In this document: positions 1 to 12,602 of the stretch, one piece after another
How the letters are laid out: every line of letters begins with the position of its first letter
Numbering within the stretch: position 1 is the stretch's first letter
Source: Aristolochia californica
Lineage: Eukaryota; Streptophyta; Magnoliopsida; Piperales; Aristolochiaceae
NCBI GenBank assembly: GCA_029961685.1
Contig: JARWKL010000007.1
Span: forward strand, 23,817,013-23,881,012
DNA length: 64,000 nucleotides
Direction of reading: 5' to 3'
Position numbers and translations under genes: made by a program
Notes under the pieces: generated by a model
Told to the model about the DNA's origin: nothing
Database searches by the model: none
The model's input: only the letters and a program-made list of their open reading frames with translations

Positions 1-3000
1 CAATCCTCCATGATGGTTAGGTCAACTCTTTGAAAATGGGCAAAATAATGGCTTGTTTGACTCGGGCAACTATCCCACCTCACGTTCACTTGAGAATTTA
101 ATGACCGTTTCTTATTCTCTTCAAAAGCTTTGGATCCATAGGTCATTTGAATCATTAACATGTTTCTAGCATGCATATCCATTTTTAAAACATGTGTAGA
201 AAAAATCTCCTTCATGAAAATTCCAAGATATTAATGTTGGACTAGTGGAATTGCCCAAACTTGGATAACAAAACTTTTGTGTTCATTTGTGGTGTGTGAA
301 TAAATTTACTTTATTTAATTTTTTTATTGTTTTAAATTTTTTCCATACATCAGCTATAAAATTTTCATTTTGGTGTGATCTATATGCCTTTTCTGTTTAC
401 GGGAGGAAGGGAGAGTGAAAACTCAAAGTTTTGATTTAAGAAAAAAGTGTACATCTAAAAGGGAAAAGCACAATGCACAAATGTAGAGAGAGATACTTCC
501 AAAGAGTATCTGTAATATTTAGGGATTGTAAGCTCTTTTTAGTTTTTACATCTCAGGTTTTGCAATCGTCGGGAAAAAGGGGTAGTGGAGGATTTTTAAC
601 TGAGTGTTGAATTGCAATCCATAAGTCATTTCTTACAAAAATATAGCCCGTTACGTATGATAAATCACTTTACAATCATCAATGATTGTTAGCTCAAATT
701 TTCGAAAATGGGCAAAATAATGACTTGTTAGACTCGGGTAAATATCCCACCGCACGTTCACTTGAGAATTTAATGAGTGTTTTTTATTCTCTTTAAAAGC
801 TTTGGATCCATAGGTCATTTGAATCTTTAACATGTTTCAAGCATGCATATCCATTTTTAAAACATGTGTAGAAAAAATCTCCTTCTTGTAAAATTCCAAG
901 CTATTAGGGTTGGACTAATGGAATTTCCCAAACTTGGATAACAAAACTTGTGTTCATTTGTGGTGTGTGAATAAATATTTTTTATTTAAATTAGTTATTC
1001 TTTTAAATTTTTTCCTCACATCAACTATAAAAATTTTATTTTGTTGTGATCTATTTGCCTTTTCTGTTTACGGGATGAAGGGAGAGCGAAAACTCAAAGT
1101 TCTGATTTAAGAAAAAAGTGTACATCTAAAATGAAAATGTGCAATGCACAAATGTAGAGAGAGATAATTCCGAAGAGTGTCTATAATTTTTAGGGATTGT
1201 AAGCTCTTTTTAGTTTTTATATCTCAGGTTTTGCAATCGTTGGAAAAAATGGTTGGCGGAGGATTTTTAACTGAGTGTTGAATTGCATTCCATAAGTCAT
1301 TTCTTACAAAAATATTGCCCGTTACGCATGATAAATCACTTTACAATCATCTATGATTGTAGGTCAAATTTTTGCAAATGGGCAAAATAATGACATGTCA
1401 GACTCGGGTAAAGATCCCCCCGCACGTTCACTTGAGAATTTAATGAGCGTTTGTTATTCTTTTTAAAATATTTGCATCCATAGCTCAGTTGCATCTTTAA
1501 CATGTTTCAAACATGCATATCCATTTTTAAAACATGTGTAGAAGAAATCTCTTTCTTGTAAAATTCCAAGGTATTAGGGTTAAACTTGTGGAATTTCCCA
1601 GACTTCGATAACAAAACTTTTGTGTTCATTTGTGTTGTGTGAATACATTTTCTTTATTTACATTAGTTATTTTTTTAAATTTTTTTAATACATCAACTAT
1701 AAAATTTTTATTTTGTTGTGGTCTATTTGCATTTTCCTGAAGGGAGAGAAAAAACTCAAAGTTCTAATTCACGAAAAAAGTGCACATCTAAAATGGAAAT
1801 GCACAATGCACAAATGTAGAGAGAGATAAATCCAAAAAGTGTCTATAATTTTTAGGGACTGTTAGCACTTTATCGTTTTTATATCTCAGGTTTTGCAATC
1901 GTTGGGAAAAGGGGGAGGCGGGCGATTTTTAACTGAGTGTTGACTTCCATTCCAAAAATCATTTCTTATAAAAATATAGCCCGTTACGCAAGACAAATCA
2001 CTTTACAATCATCTATGATTGTTAGGTCAATTTTTTGAAAATGGGCAAAAAATTGGCTTGTTTGACTCGGGCAAATATCCCATCGCACGTTCACTTGAGA
2101 ATTTAATGAGTATCTGTTATTATCTCTAAAAGCTTTGGATCCATAGCTCATTTGAATCTTTAATATGTTTCTAGCAGTCATATCCATTTTTAAAACATGT
2201 GTAGAAAAAATCTCCTTCATGTAAAATTCCAAGATATTAGTGTTGGACTAGTGGAGTTTCCCAAACTTGGATAACAAAACTTTTGTGTTCATTTGTGTTG
2301 TGTGAATAAATTTTATTTATTTACTTTTTTTAATTTTTTAAATTTTTTTCGTACATCAACTATAAATTTTTCGTTATGTTGTGATCTATTTGCCTTTTTT
2401 TTTTACGGGATGATGGGAGAGCGAAAAACTCGAAGTTTTGATTTAATAAAAATGTGTACTTATAAAACGGAAATGTACAATGCACAAATGTAGAGAGAGA
2501 TAATTCCAAAGAGTGTCTGTAATTTTTAGGGATTGTAAGCACTTTTTCGTTTTCATATCTCAGGTTTTAAAATTGTCGAGAAAAGGGGGAGGCGGGGGAT
2601 TTTTAACTGAGTATTGACTCCCAATCCAAAAGTCATTTCTTAACAAAATTTTGTCCATTACGCACGATAAATCACTTTACAATCATATATGATTGTTAGG
2701 TCAAATTTTTGAAAATGGGCAAAATAATGACTTGTTACACTTTGGTAAATATCCCACCGCAAGTTCACTTGAGAATTTAATGAGCGTTTGTTTTTCTCTT
2801 TAAAAGCTTTGCATCCATAGCTCATTTGCATCTTTAACATGTTTCAAACATGCATATGCATTTTTAAAACATGTGTAGAAGAAATCTCTTTCTTGTAAAA
2901 TTCCAACCTATTAGGATTAAACTAGTGGAATTTCCCAAACTTGGATAACAAAACTTTTGTGTTCATTTGTGTTGTGTGAATACATTTTCTTAATTTACAT

Positions 3001-6000
3001 TTGTTATTGTTCTAAATTTTTTGATACATTACCTATAAAATTTTTATTTTGTTGTGAGCTATTTGCCTTTTCTGTTTACGGGAGGAAGGGAGAGTGAAAA
3101 CTCAAAGTTTTGATTTAAGAAAAAAGTGTACATCTAAAATGGAAAAGCAAAATGCACAAATGTAGAGAGAGATAATTCCGAAAAGTATCTGTAATATTTA
3201 GGGATTGTAAGCTCTTTTTAGTTTTAATATCTCAAGTTTTGCAATCGTCGGGAAAAAGGGGTGGTGGAGGATTTTTAACTGAGTGTTGAATTGCAATCCA
3301 TAAGTCATTTCTTACAAAAATATAGCCCATTACGCATGATAAATCACTTTACAATCATCAATGATTGTTAGTTCAAATTTTTGAAAATGGTCAAAATAAT
3401 GACTTTTTAGACTCGGGTAAATATCCCACCGCACGTTCACTTGAGAATTTAATGAGCGTTTGTTATTCTCATTAAAAGCTTTGGATCCATAGGTCATTTG
3501 AATCTTTAACATGTTTCAAGCATGCATATCCATTTTTAAAACATGTGTAGAAAAAATCTCCTTCTTGTAAAATTTCAAGCTATTAGGGTTGGACTAATGG
3601 AATTTCCCAAACTTGGATAACAAAACTTTTGTGTTCATTTGTGGTGTGTGAATAAATATTTTTTATTTACATTAGTTATTGTTTTAAATTTTTTCCTCAC
3701 ATCAACTATAAAAATTTTATTTTGTTGTGATCTATTTGTCTTTTCTGTTTACGGGATGAAGGGAGAGCGAAAACTCAAAGTTCTGATTTAAGAAAAAAGT
3801 GTACATCTAAAATGGAAATGCGCAATGCCCAAATGTAGAGGGAGATAATTCCAAAGAGTGTCTATAATTTTTAGGGACCATAAGCACTTTTTCGTTTTTA
3901 TATCTAATATTTTACAATCGTCGGGAAAAGGGGGAGGCGGGCGATCTTTAACTGAGTGTTGACTTCCAATCCATAAGTCATTTCTTACAAAAATATAGTC
4001 CGTTACGCATGACAAATCACTTTACAATTGTCTATGATTTTTAGGTCAACTCTTGTAAAATGGGCAAAATAATGGCTTGTTTGACTCGGGCAAATATCCC
4101 ACCGCATGTTCACTTGAGAATTTAATGAGCATTTGTTATTCTCTTTAAAAGCTTTGGATCCATAGGTCATTTGAATGTTTAACATGTTTCAAGCATGCAT
4201 ATCCATTTTTTAAACATGTGTAGAAAAAATCTCCTTCATGTAAAATTGCAAGCTATTAGGGTTGGTCTAATGGAATTTCCCAAACTGGGATAACAAAACT
4301 TTTGTGTTCATTTGTGGTGTGTGAATAAATATTTTTGATTTACATTAGTTATTGTTTTAAATTTTTTCCACACATCAACTATAAAATTTTTATTTTGTTG
4401 TGATCTATTTGCCTTTTCTGTTTACGGGATGAAGGGAGAGCGAAAACTCAAAGTTATGATTTACGAAGAAAGTGTACATTTAAAATGGAAAAGCACAATG
4501 CACAAATGTAGAGAGAGATAATTTTGAAGAGTGTCTATAATTTTTGGGGATTGTAAGCTCTTTTTAGTTTTTATATCTCAGGTTTTGCAATCGTTGGAAA
4601 AAATGGGTAGCCGAGGATTTTCAACTGAGTGTTGAATTGTAATCCATAAGTCATTTCTTACAAAAATATTGCCTGTTACGCATGATAAGTCACTTTACAA
4701 TGTTATGTCGAATTTTTGAAAATGGGCAAAATAATGACTTGTTAGACTCGGGTAAAGATCCCCGTGCACGTTCACTTGAGAATTTAATGAGCGTTTGTTA
4801 TTCTTTTTAAAAGCTTTGGATCCATAGGTCATTTGAATATTTAACATATTGCAAGCATGCATATCCATTTTTAAAACATGTGTAGAAAAAATCTCCTTCA
4901 TGTAAAATTCCAATCTATTAGGGGTTGGTCTAATGGAATTTCCCAAACTTGGATAACAAAACTTATGTTCATTTGTGGTGTGTGAATAAATATTTTTTAT
5001 TTACATTAGTTATGGTTTTAAATATTTTTCCTACATCAACAATAAAATTTTTATTTTGTTGTGATCTGTTTGCCTTTTCCTGTTTACGAGATAAAGGGAG
5101 AGCGAAAACTCAAAGTTTTGATTTACGAAAAAGTGCACATCTAAAATGGAAATGTACAATGCACAAATGTAGAGAGAGATCAATCCAAAGAGTGTCTATA
5201 ATTTTTAGGGACCGTAAGCACTTTTTCGTTTTTATATCACAGGTTTTGCAATCGTCCAGAAAAGGGGGAGGCGGGTGATTTTTAACTGAGTGTAGACTTC
5301 CATTCCATAAGTTATTTCTTACAAAAATATAGTCCGTTACGTATGACAAATCACTTTCCAATCACCTATGATTTTTAGGTCAATTTTTTGAAAATGGGCA
5401 AAATAATGGCTTGTTTGACTGGGGCAAATATCCCACCGCACGTTCACTTGAGAATTTAATGAGCATTTGTTATTCTCTTTAATAGCTTTGGATCCATAGG
5501 TCATTTGAATCTTTAACATGTTTCTAGCATGCATATCCATTTTTAAAACATGTGTAGAAAAAATCTCCTCCATGTAAAATTCCAAGATATTTGTGTTGGA
5601 CTAGTGGAGTTTCCCAAACTTGGGTAACAAAATTTTTGTGTTCATTTGTAGTGAGTAAATAAATTTTATTTATTTATTTTTTTAATGTTTTAAATTTTTT
5701 CCTTACATCATCTATAAAATTTTCATTTTGTTGTGATCTATTTGCCTTTTTTGTTTACGGGATGAAGGGAGAGCAAAAAACTCAAAGTTTTGATTTAAGA
5801 AAAATGTGTACATCTAAAACGGAAATGCACAATGCACAAATATAGAGAGAGATAATTCCAAAGAGTTTTTGTAATTTATAGGGATTGTAAGCCCTTTTTC
5901 ATTTTTATATATCAGGTTTTGCAATCGTCGGGAAAAGGGGAGGCGGGGAATTTTTAACTGAGTGTTGACTCCCAATCCAAAAGTAATTTCTTAAAAAAAT

Positions 6001-6864
6001 ATAGCCCATTACGCATGGTACATCACATTACAATCATCTATGATTATTATGTCAGCCTTTTGCAATTGGGCAAAATAATGGCAATTTTAACTCGGGTAAA
6101 TATCCCACCGTAATTTCATTTGAGAATTTATTGAGCGTTTGTTATTCTCTTTAAAAGCTTTGCTTCCATAGCTCATTTGCATCTTTAACATGCTTCAAAC
6201 ATGCATAACCATTTTTAAAACACGTGTAGAAGAAATCACTTTCTTGTAAAATTCCAAGCAATTAGGGTTAAACTAGTGGAATTTCCCCAACTTGGATAAC
6301 AAAACTTTTGTGTTCATTTGTGCTGTGTGAATAAATTTTCTTTATTTACATTTTTTATTGTTTTAAATTTTTTCCATACATCAACTATAAAATTTTTATT
6401 TTGTTGTGAGCTATTTGCCTTTTTTGTTTATGAGATGAAGGGAGAGTGAAAACTCAAAGTTTTGATTTAAGAAAAAAGTGTAAATCTAAAATGGAAAATC
6501 ATAATGCACAAATATAGAGAGAGATAATTCCGAAGAGTGTCTGTCATTTTTAGGGATTGTAAGCTCTTTTTAGTTTTTATATCTCAGGTTTTGCAATCGT
6601 ATGGAAAAAACAGTGGCAGAGGATTTTTAACTGAGTGTTGAATTGCAATCCATAAGTCATTTCTTACAAAAATATAGCCCGTTACGCATGATAAATCACT
6701 TTACAATCATCTATGATTGTTAGGTCAAATTTTTGAAAATGGGCAAAATAATGGCTTTCTTAACTCGGACAAATATCCCACCGCACGTTCACTCGAAAAT
6801 TTAATGAGCGTTTGTTATTCTCTTTAAAAGCTTTGGATCCATATGTCATTTGAATCTTTAATAG
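1..6864 (-). repeat. Mixed trimer remnants, left edge
   Basis: By anchor: 161 C (cut by the window start), 833 A, 1503 B/A mosaic, 2166 C, 2840 B-then-A chimera, 3512 A, 4185 C, 4847 A, 5519 C, 6191 B, 6864 A-like. Ascending B-A-C on the plus strand equals C-A-B in the reading direction, so 2840-3512-4185 is a trimer with a chimeric B. At 4847-5519 the B unit is missing, giving an A-C alternation. Confidence 0.8.
4696..4705. other. Copy that has lost the core palindrome
   Basis: CACTTTACAAT is followed directly by GTTATG, where intact units have CATCTATGATT between them. Exactly the palindrome arm and centre (11 bp) are missing, and unit spacing drops to 662 bp. Confidence 0.85.
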
Positions 6865-7890
6865 GTTTGAAGCATGCATATCCCTTTTTAAAACATGTGT
6901 AGAAAAAATCTCCTTCATGTAAAATTCCAAGCTATTAGGGTTGGACTAATGGAATTTCCCAAACGTGGATAACAAAACTTTTGTGTTCATTTGTGGTGTG
7001 TGAATAAATATTTTTTATTTCCATTAGTTATTGTTTTAAATTTTTGCCACACCTCAACTATAAAATTTTTATTTTGTTGTGTTCTATTTGCCTTTTCTGT
7101 TTCCAGGATGAAGGGAGAGTGAAAACTCAAAGTTCTGATCAAGGAAAAAAGAGTACATCTAAAATGGAAATGCACAATGCACAAATGTGGAGAGACATAA
7201 TTCAAAAGAGTGTCTGTAATTTTTAGGGATTGTAAGCACTTTTTCGTTTTTATATCTCAGGTTTTAAAATTTTCGGGAAAAGGGGGAGGCGGGGGATTTT
7301 TAACTGAGTATTGACTCCCAATCCAAAAGTCATTTCTTACAAAATTGTAGCCCGTAACTCGTGATAAATCACTTTACAATCATCTATGATTGTTATGTCG
7401 GCTTTTTGAAAATGGGCAAAATAATGTTTTCCATACATCAACTATAAAATTTTTATTTTGTTGTGAGTTTTTTTCCTCTTTATTTTTTGGGATGAAGGGA
7501 GAGCGAAAACTCAATGTTTTTATTTAAGAAAAAAGCGTACATCTAAAATGGAAAAGCACAAAGTACAAATGTAGAGAGAGATAATTCTGAAGAGTCTCTG
7601 TAATTTTTGGGGATTGGAAGCTCTTTTTAGTTTTTATATCTCAGGTATTGCAATCGTCGGGAAAAATCGATGGCGGAAGATTTGTAACTGAGTGTTGAAC
7701 TGCAATCCATATGTCATTTCTTACAAAAATATAGCCCGTTACGCAAGATAAATCTCTTCACAATAATCTATTATTGTTAGGTCTAATTTTTTAAAATGGG
7801 CAAAATAATGACTTGTTACACACGGGTAAATATCCCACCGCACGTTCACTAAAAAGCTTTGGATCCATAGGTCATTTGAATCTTTAACAT
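6865..7890 (-). repeat. Doubly deleted repeat pair
   Basis: Two units should occupy about 1,345 bp, but only 1,026 bp separate anchors 6864 and 7890. At about 7426 the text passes from GGGCAAAATAATG straight to TTTTCCATACATCAAC, skipping about 288 bp that include the anchor and core of a B-like unit. At about 7850 CACGTTCACT joins AAAAAGCTTT, removing about 31 bp of the following A unit's core. Confidence 0.85.
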
Positions 7891-10800
7891 GTTTCAAGCA
7901 TGCATATCCATTTTTAAAACATGTGTAGAAAAAATCTCATTCATGTAAAATTCCAAGCTATTAGGGTTGGACTAATGGAATTTCCCAAACTTGGATAACA
8001 AAACTTTTGTGTTCATTTGTGGCGTGTGAATAAATATTTTTTATTTACATTAGTTATTGTTTTAAATTTTTTCCACACATCAACTATAAAATTTTTATTT
8101 TGTTGTGATCTATTTGCCTTTTCTGTGTACGGGATGAAGGGAGAGCGAAAACTCCTAGTTCTGATTTACGAAAAAAGTGTACATCGAAAATGGAAATACA
8201 CAATGCACAAATGTAGAGAGAGATAATTCCAAAGAGTGTTTGTAATTATTAGGGACCACAAGCACTTTTTCGTTTTTATATCTAATGTTTTGCAATCGTC
8301 GGGAAAAGGGGGAGGCGGGCAAGGTTTAACTGAGTGTTGACTTCCAATCCATAAGTCATTTCTTACATAAATATAGCCCATTAAGCATGACAAATCACTT
8401 TACAATCATCTATGATTGTTAGGTCAGCTTTTTGAAAATGGGATAAATAATGGCTTGTTTGACTCGGGGAAATATCCCACCGCACGTTCACTTGAGAGTT
8501 TAATGAGCGTTTGTTATTCTCTTTAAAAGCTTTGGATCCATAGGTCATTTGAATCTTAAACATGTTTCTAGCATGCATATCCATTTTTAAAACATGTGCA
8601 GAAAAAGTCTCCTTCATGAAAAATTCCAAGATATAAGTGTTGGACCAGTGGAATTTCCTAAACTTGGATAACAAAACTTTTGTGTTCATTTGTGGTGTGG
8701 GAATAAATTTTCTTTATTTACTTTTTTTATTGTTTTAAATTTTTTCCGTACATCATCTATGAAATTTTCATTTTGTTGTGATCTATTTGCCTTTTTTTTG
8801 TTTACGGAATGAAGGGAGAGCGAAAAAATCGAAGTTAAGATTTAAGAAAAATGAGTACATCTAAAATGGAAATGCACAATGAACAAATGTAGAGAGAGAT
8901 AATTCCAAAGTGTGTTTCTAATTTTTAGCGATTGTAAGCACTTTTTCGTTTGTATATCTCAGGTTTCGTAATCATCGGGAAAAGGGGGAGGCGGGGGATT
9001 TTTAACTGAGTGTTGCCTCCCATTCAAAAAGTCATTTCTTACAAAAATATAGCCCGTTACGCATGATAAATCACTTTACAATCATCCATGATTATTATGT
9101 CGGCTTTTTGCAAATGGGCAAAATAATGGCATGTTTGACTCGGGTAAATATCCTACCGCAAGTTCACATGAGAATTTAATAAGCGTTTGTTATTCTCTTT
9201 AAAAGCTTTGCATTCATAGCTCATTTGCATCTTTAACATGTTTCAAACATGCATATCCAATTTTAAAACATGTGTAGAAGAAATCTCTTTCTTGTAAAAT
9301 TCCAAGCTATAAGGGTTAAACTAGTGGAATTTTCCAAACCTAGATAACAAAACTTTTTTGTTCATTTGTGTTGTGTGAATAAATTTTCTTTATTTACATT
9401 TTTTATTTTTTTAAATTTTTTCCATACATCAACTATAAAAATTTTTATTTTGTTGTGAGTTTTTTGCCTTTTTTGTTTTCGGGATGAAGGGAGAGCGAAA
9501 ACTCAAAGTTTTGATTTAAGAAAAAAGTGTACATCTAAAATTGAAAAGTACATTCCACAAATGTAGAGAGAGATAATTCCGAAAAGTGTCTATAATTTTT
9601 AGGCATTCTAAGCTCTTTTTAGTTTTTATATCTCAGGTTTTAAAATCGTCGGGAAAAATGGGTGGCGGAGGATTTTTAATTGAGTGTTGAATTGCGATCC
9701 ATAAGTTATTTCGTACAAAAATATAGCCCATTACGCATGAAAAATCACTTTACAATCATTTATGATTGTTAGGAACAATTTTTGAAAATGGGAAAAATTT
9801 TTACTTGTTAGACTCGGGTAAATATCCCACCGCACGTTCACTTGAGAATTTAATGAGCGTTTTTTATTCTCTTTAAAAGCTTTGGATCCAAAGGTCATTT
9901 GAATCTTTAAAATGTTTCAAGCATCCATATCCATTTTTAAAACTTGTGTAGAAAAAATCTCCTTCAAGTAAAATTCCAAGCTATTAGGGTTGGACTAATG
10001 GAATTTCCCAAACTTGGATAACAAAACTTTTGTGTTCATTTGTGGTGTGTGAATAAATATTTTTTATTTACATTAGTTATTGTTTTAAATTTTTTCCACA
10101 CATCAACTATAAAATTTTTATTTTGTTGTGATCTATTAGCCTTTTCTGTGTACGAGATGAAGGGAGAGCGAAAACTCAAAGTTATGATTTACGAAAATAG
10201 TGTACATCTAAAATGGAAATGCACAATACACAAATATAGAGAGAGATAATTCAAAAGAGTGCCTGTAATTTTTAGGGACTGTAAGCACTTTTTCGTTTTT
10301 ATATCTAATGTTTTGCAATCGTAGGGAAAATGGGGAGGCGGGGGATTTTTAACTGAGTGTTGACTCCCAATCCAAAAGTCAATTGTTACAAAAATATAGC
10401 CCGTTACACATGAAAAATCACTTTACAATCATCTATGATTGTTAGGTCAAATTTTTGAAAATGGGCAAAATAATGACTTGTTAGACTTGGGTAAATATCC
10501 CCCCGCACATTCACTTGTGAATTTAATTAGTGTTTGTTATTCTCTTGAAAATCTTTGGATCCATAGGTCATTTGAATCTTTAACATGTTTCAAGCATGCA
10601 TATCCATTTTTAAAACATGTGTAGAAAAAATCTCCTTCATGTAAAATTCCAAGCTATTAGGGTTGGACTAATGGAATTTCCCAAACTTGGATAACAAAAC
10701 TTTTGTGTTCATTTGTGGTGTGTGAATAAATATTTTTTATTTAAATTAGTTATTGTTTTAAATTTTTCCACACATCAACTATAAAGTTTTATTTTGTTGT

Positions 10801-12602
10801 GATCTATTAGCCTTTTCTGTTTACGGGATGAAGGGAGAGCGAAAACTCAAAGTTGTGATTTACGAAAATAGTGTACATCTAAAATGGTAATGCACAATGC
10901 ACAAATGTAGAGAGAGATAATTCGGAAGAGTGTCTGTAATTTTTAGGGACCGTAAGCACTTTTCGTTTTTATATCTAATGTTTTGCAATCATCGGGAAAA
11001 GGGGGAGGCGGGGGATTTTTAACTGTGTGTTGACTCCCAATCCAAAAGTCAATTCTTACAAAAATATAGCCCGTTACGCATGATAAATCACTTTACAATC
11101 ATCTATGATTGTTAGGTCAAATTTTTGAAAATGGACAAAAATAATGACTTGTTACACTCTGGTAAATATCCCCCCGCACGTTCACTTGAGAATTTATTGA
11201 GCGTTTGTTATTCTCTTTAAAATCTTTGGATCCATAGCTCATTTGCATCTTTAACATGTTTCAGACATGCATATCCATTTTTAAAACATGTGTACCAAAA
11301 ATCGCTTTTTTGTAAAATTCCAAGCTATTAGAGTTAGACTGGTGGAATTTCCCAAACTTGGATAACAAAACTTTTGTGTTCACTTGTGTTTTGTGAATAA
11401 ATTTTCTTTATTTACATTTGTTATTGTTTTAAATTTTTCCATACATCAACTATAAAATTTTTATTTTGTTGTGAGCTTTTTACCTTTTTTGTTTTCGAGA
11501 TGAAGGGAGAGTGAAAAGTCAAAGTTTTGATTTAAGACAAAAGTGGACATCTAAAATGAAAAAGCACAATGCACAAAATGTAGAGAGAGATAATTTCGAA
11601 GAGTGTCTGTAAGTTTTAGGGATTGTAAGCTCTTTTTAGTTTTTATATCTCAGGTTTGGTAATCGTTGGGAAAAATGGGTGGCAGAGGATTTTTAACTGA
11701 GTTTTGAATTGCAATCCATAAGTCATTTCTAACAAAAATATAGCCCGTTACGCATGATAAATCACTTTACAATCATCTATGATTGGTAGGTCAAATTTTT
11801 GAAAATGGGAAAAATAATGACTTGTTAGACTCGGGTAAATATCCCCCCGCACGTTCACTTGAGAATTTAATGAGAGTTTTTTATTTTCTTTAAAAGCTTT
11901 GGATCCATAGGTCATTTGAATCTATAACATGTTTCAAGCATGCATATCCATTTTAAAACATGAGTAGAAAAAATCTCCTCCATGTAAAATTCCTAGCTGT
12001 TAGGGTTGGACTAATGGAATTTCCCAAACTTGGATAACAAAACTATTGTGTTCATTTGTGGTGTATGAATAAATATTTTTTATTTACCTTACTTATTGTT
12101 TTAAATTTTTTCCACATATCAACTAAAAAATTTTTATTCTGTTGTGATATATTTTCCTTTTCTGTTTACGGGATGAAGGGAGAGCGAAAACTCAAAGTTC
12201 TGATTTACAAAAAAAGTGTAAATCTAAAATGGAAATGCACAATGGACAAATGTAGAGAGAGATAATTCCAAAGAGTGTCTGTAATTTTTTGGGACCGTAA
12301 GCACGTTTTCGTTTTTATATCTAATGCTTAGCAATCACCGGGAAAAGGGGGAGGCGGGTGATTTTTAACTAAGTGTTGACTTCCAATCCATAAGTAATAT
12401 CTTACAAAAATATAGCCCGCTACGCATGACAAATCACTTTACAATCATCTATAATTGTTAGGTCAAATTTTTGAAAATGGTCAAAATAAAGGCTTGTTTG
12501 ACTCGGGGAAATATCCCACCGCACGTTCACTTGAGAATTTAATGAGCATTTGTTATTCTCTTTAAAAGCTTTGGATCCATAGGTCATTTGAATCTTTAAC
12601 AT
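7891..12602 (-). repeat. Trimer-derived stretch with an A-A doublet
   Basis: Anchors are 8563 C, 9239 B, 9913 A, 10586 A, 11257 A/B chimera (it has GGATCC of A but GCTCATTTGCATC of B), 11930 A and 12602 C. Spacing is very regular (671-676 bp). The neighbouring A units at 9913 and 10586 show a local departure from C-A-B order, as expected from unequal exchange. Confidence 0.8.

Noticed and set aside
3855..3920. GA/TC tracts (GAGAGAGATAAT and complement) as a microsatellite or GAGA-factor site
   Set aside because: The tract is only 8-10 bp per unit and part of the monomer consensus; in this copy it is interrupted (GAGGGAGATAAT). It is not an expanded microsatellite.
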